Part shown: positions 15,258 through 16,430 of the stretch, piece after piece | Layout: each line of letters starts with the position of its first letter | Position numbering within the stretch: position 1 is the first letter of the stretch | Source of the DNA: Pseudomonadota bacterium | Lineage (GTDB): Bacteria; Pseudomonadota; Alphaproteobacteria; Sphingomonadales; Sphingomonadaceae | DNA length: 16,430 nucleotides | Direction: 5' to 3' | NCBI GenBank assembly: GCA_023413015.1 | Contig: JAEZQR010000134.1 | Coordinates: 1-16,430 of the forward strand | Position numbers and translations under genes: made by a program | The notes under the pieces: generated by a model | Databases searched by the model: none | What the model was told of the DNA's origin: nothing | Seen by the model: only the letters and a program-made list of their open reading frames with translations

Positions 15258-15339
15258 GTAGTGGCAGGTTGGGGAGAGAAGCGCCGCGGCACGAGGGGGT
15301 GGCCGCGTCGTCGTCAACCTGCCGGAACTGTCGATCCCG

Positions 15340-15627
15340 TCATCGTCGCCAAGGGCGGAGGGCTGCCGCGCAGACGCTGGCGGGACGATGTTCGCCCCTG
15401 AAGCGGAGCACGGCTTCGTTCGCCGCAACGTCGGCCGCGCATTCTCCGTCGTGTGCCGAGGCGTCCTCCTCTCCGGTTTGGGGCGCCGCAAAAGGTGCCG
15501 CCGGCATCGGCATGCAGGTGATGCCGATCAGGAAGGCAAAGGCGATCGTGGGCGACCAGCGCCGGATTGCCTCACCCGGCACCCGATTTGTATCCGCTAC
15601 GACAACGCGACTTTCCATAAAGACCAT
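15340..15627 (-). CDS. Small hypothetical protein with one hydrophobic segment
   Basis: This 95-residue frame has one hydrophobic segment (about residues 26-46, SPTIAFAFLIGITCMPMPAA) after a mixed N-terminus, then an acidic stretch (GEEDASAHDGECAADVAA) and an Arg-rich tail. I do not recognise a family. Support comes from GAGG 8 bases before the ATG at 15627 and from the clear minus-strand terminator 83 bp past its stop. It is divergent from the XRE gene at 15796. Against it, the last third looks of low coding quality and GC-rich DNA often holds false frames, so the call is tentative. If real, it is a small secreted or membrane protein. Confidence 0.45.
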   Translation of the reverse strand: MVFMESRVVVADTNRVPGEAIRRWSPTIAFAFLIGITCMPMPAAPFAAPQTGEEDASAHDGECAADVAANEAVLRFRGEHRPASVCAAALRPWRR

Positions 15628-15737
15628 CAACCGAACCTCACTCGGTCGGCCCTGCGCGTCGATCCTGAGGGATGGACATCGGCGCGGCCGGCGATATGTT
15701 CAGGATAGAAGGCAACGCAACTCTTTAATGGCTGTCT

Positions 15738-15756
15738 AGTAATTACTGTATATAAT
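15738..15756 (+). promoter_or_regulatory. Palindrome and -10 element before the XRE gene
   Basis: AGTAATTACT (15738-15747) is a perfect 10-bp palindrome directly upstream of TATAAT (15751-15756), which sits 39 bp before the XRE start. No good -35 hexamer is found at normal spacing. A palindrome touching the promoter of a helix-turn-helix gene is a natural candidate for an autoregulatory operator. Confidence 0.4.
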
Positions 15757-15795
15757 TTGGACTCGCAAGCCCCTTGTGAGTGGAGGAAACCAAAA

Positions 15796-16131
15796 ATGCC
15801 TCGAGCCGCACCCGATGCCGCGCAGGCGGCGCTCACCAAGGAACTCCGCCGGCAGGCCGGGCAGTGGCTCAAGGGCATGCGCGAGGCGGCCGGTCTGACG
15901 CAGGCCGAGCTCGCCGAACAGGTCGGCCTGCGCTATTACACCTTCGTCTCGCAGGTCGAGAGCGGCTTGGGCCGGGTACCCATCGACCAGCAGGCCGCTT
16001 GGGCCGAAGCGCTCGGCCAGGACTCGAGAAGCTTCGCCACCCGCCTGCTTGGCTTCTACGAGCCAGAGCTGTACCGCCTTCTGTTCTCCGACGATGCCGC
16101 CGCACAGGCGCCACGAAGGGCCCGCAGCTGA
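15796..16131 (+). CDS. XRE-family helix-turn-helix regulator
   Basis: The 111-residue protein has a single Cro/CI-type helix-turn-helix (about residues 28-72) with LTQAELAEQVGLRYYTFVS as the core and QVESGLGRVP after the recognition helix, followed by FEATURE-poor C-terminal sequence containing FYEPELYRLLF. I chose the ATG at 15796 because GGAGG lies 9 bases upstream; a TTG at 15757 has no such site and coincides with the promoter. The next gene starts 9 bp after its stop, so the two probably form an operon. It likely represses or activates its own operon through the palindrome at 15738. The targets are unknown. Confidence 0.88.
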   Translation: MPRAAPDAAQAALTKELRRQAGQWLKGMREAAGLTQAELAEQVGLRYYTFVSQVESGLGRVPIDQQAAWAEALGQDSRSFATRLLGFYEPELYRLLFSDDAAAQAPRRARS

Positions 16132-16140
16132 GGTCTGCCG

Positions 16141-16430
16141 ATGGCGACGATCATCCCCTTCCCTACACTGCGCACCGGCGACTGGTCCGAGAGCGAACGC
16201 GCGCGCCTCAACGAGCTCGCGAAGCGCTTTGCCGACCAGACGAGCATCGATGTCGTGTTCGGCCGGTCCGACAGCGGCGATCCCTGGTGTGTTATCCTCG
16301 ACGCGCAGGACGAGGTCCTCGTCCACGTCGCCCGGGTCAAGGGCGGCTTCGTCGCGCACAGTCCGGCCGGTGACGTCTTCGCGCAGACGGCGGATCTGCG
16401 GAGCGCGGTCGAACGCGTCCTCGGGCCTCG
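16141..16430 (+). CDS. Unrecognised protein, cut by right edge
   Basis: The first 96 residues are visible, starting MATIIPFPTLRTGDWSESER. The part seen is soluble, with no signal peptide or membrane helix, an amphipathic helix (ERARLNELAKRFADQ) and then a mixed sheet-like stretch (IDVVFGRSDSGDPWCVILD, VLVHVARVKGGFVAHSP). I do not know the family. It follows the XRE gene by 9 bp, and codon use matches a real gene, so it is probably co-regulated with it. The C-terminus lies outside the window, so size and function cannot be judged. Confidence 0.75.
   Translation, partial: MATIIPFPTLRTGDWSESERARLNELAKRFADQTSIDVVFGRSDSGDPWCVILDAQDEVLVHVARVKGGFVAHSPAGDVFAQTADLRSAVERVLGP

Noticed and set aside
15796..16430. 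Toxin-antitoxin pair
   Set aside because: The second protein shows no toxin motif in the visible 96 residues and is cut by the window edge.

Overview
The window is GC-rich chromosomal DNA that looks alphaproteobacterial, most like Sphingomonadales. This rests on protein family content (MprF/AcvB lysyl-phosphatidylglycerol genes, a PEP-CTERM exported protein, an RcsB-independent CusR-type two-component system, a short-spaced gene layout) and not on any marker gene. There is no rRNA, tRNA, CRISPR array or insertion sequence.

Layout. (1) 1-2357, minus strand: a three-gene operon encoding a small membrane-anchored PDZ protein, a CusR/CopR-like response regulator and a sensor histidine kinase that runs off the left edge. 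(2) 2535-8071, plus strand: a probable operon of an AcvB-type two-domain VirJ-family hydrolase, a second membrane-anchored VirJ-like hydrolase, MprF (lysyl-phosphatidylglycerol synthase/flippase) and a DUF1345 membrane protein. (3) 8215-8436: a Lys-rich secreted 73-residue protein. (4) 8575-10764: an unusual single protein joining a phospholipase D-like half to a GT4 glycosyltransferase half. (5) 10790-11866, minus: an AI-2E/PerM family membrane protein. (6) 11973-12239, minus: a His/Arg-rich secreted 88-residue protein. (7) 12537-14048: a Do/HtrA periplasmic serine protease with two PDZ domains. (8) An AT-rich leader, then a PEP-CTERM protein at 14376-15170. (9) 15340-15627, minus: a small possible membrane protein with a strong terminator. 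(10) 15796 to the right edge: an XRE regulator and an unrecognised protein that runs off the window.

The main discovery candidate is a recurring 17-18 bp inverted repeat, consensus CATGA-N8-TCATG (core ATGAC-N6-GTCAT in its best copy). It occurs in front of the PDZ-regulator-kinase operon, acvB, mprF, the Lys-rich secreted protein and htrA, typically 60-90 bp before the start codon. The best copy has the geometry of a CusR/CopR box, and the response regulator encoded here is CusR-like. I infer that this two-component system controls itself and most genes of the window: an envelope-surface stress module that changes lipid charge (MprF, AcvB and its paralogue), secretes small polycationic proteins and supplies a periplasmic protease. 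Acid, cationic peptide or metal stress are plausible signals, but the sequence does not say which.

The second notable item is the phospholipase D-GT4 fusion, which may modify a lipid or glycolipid in the same envelope context.
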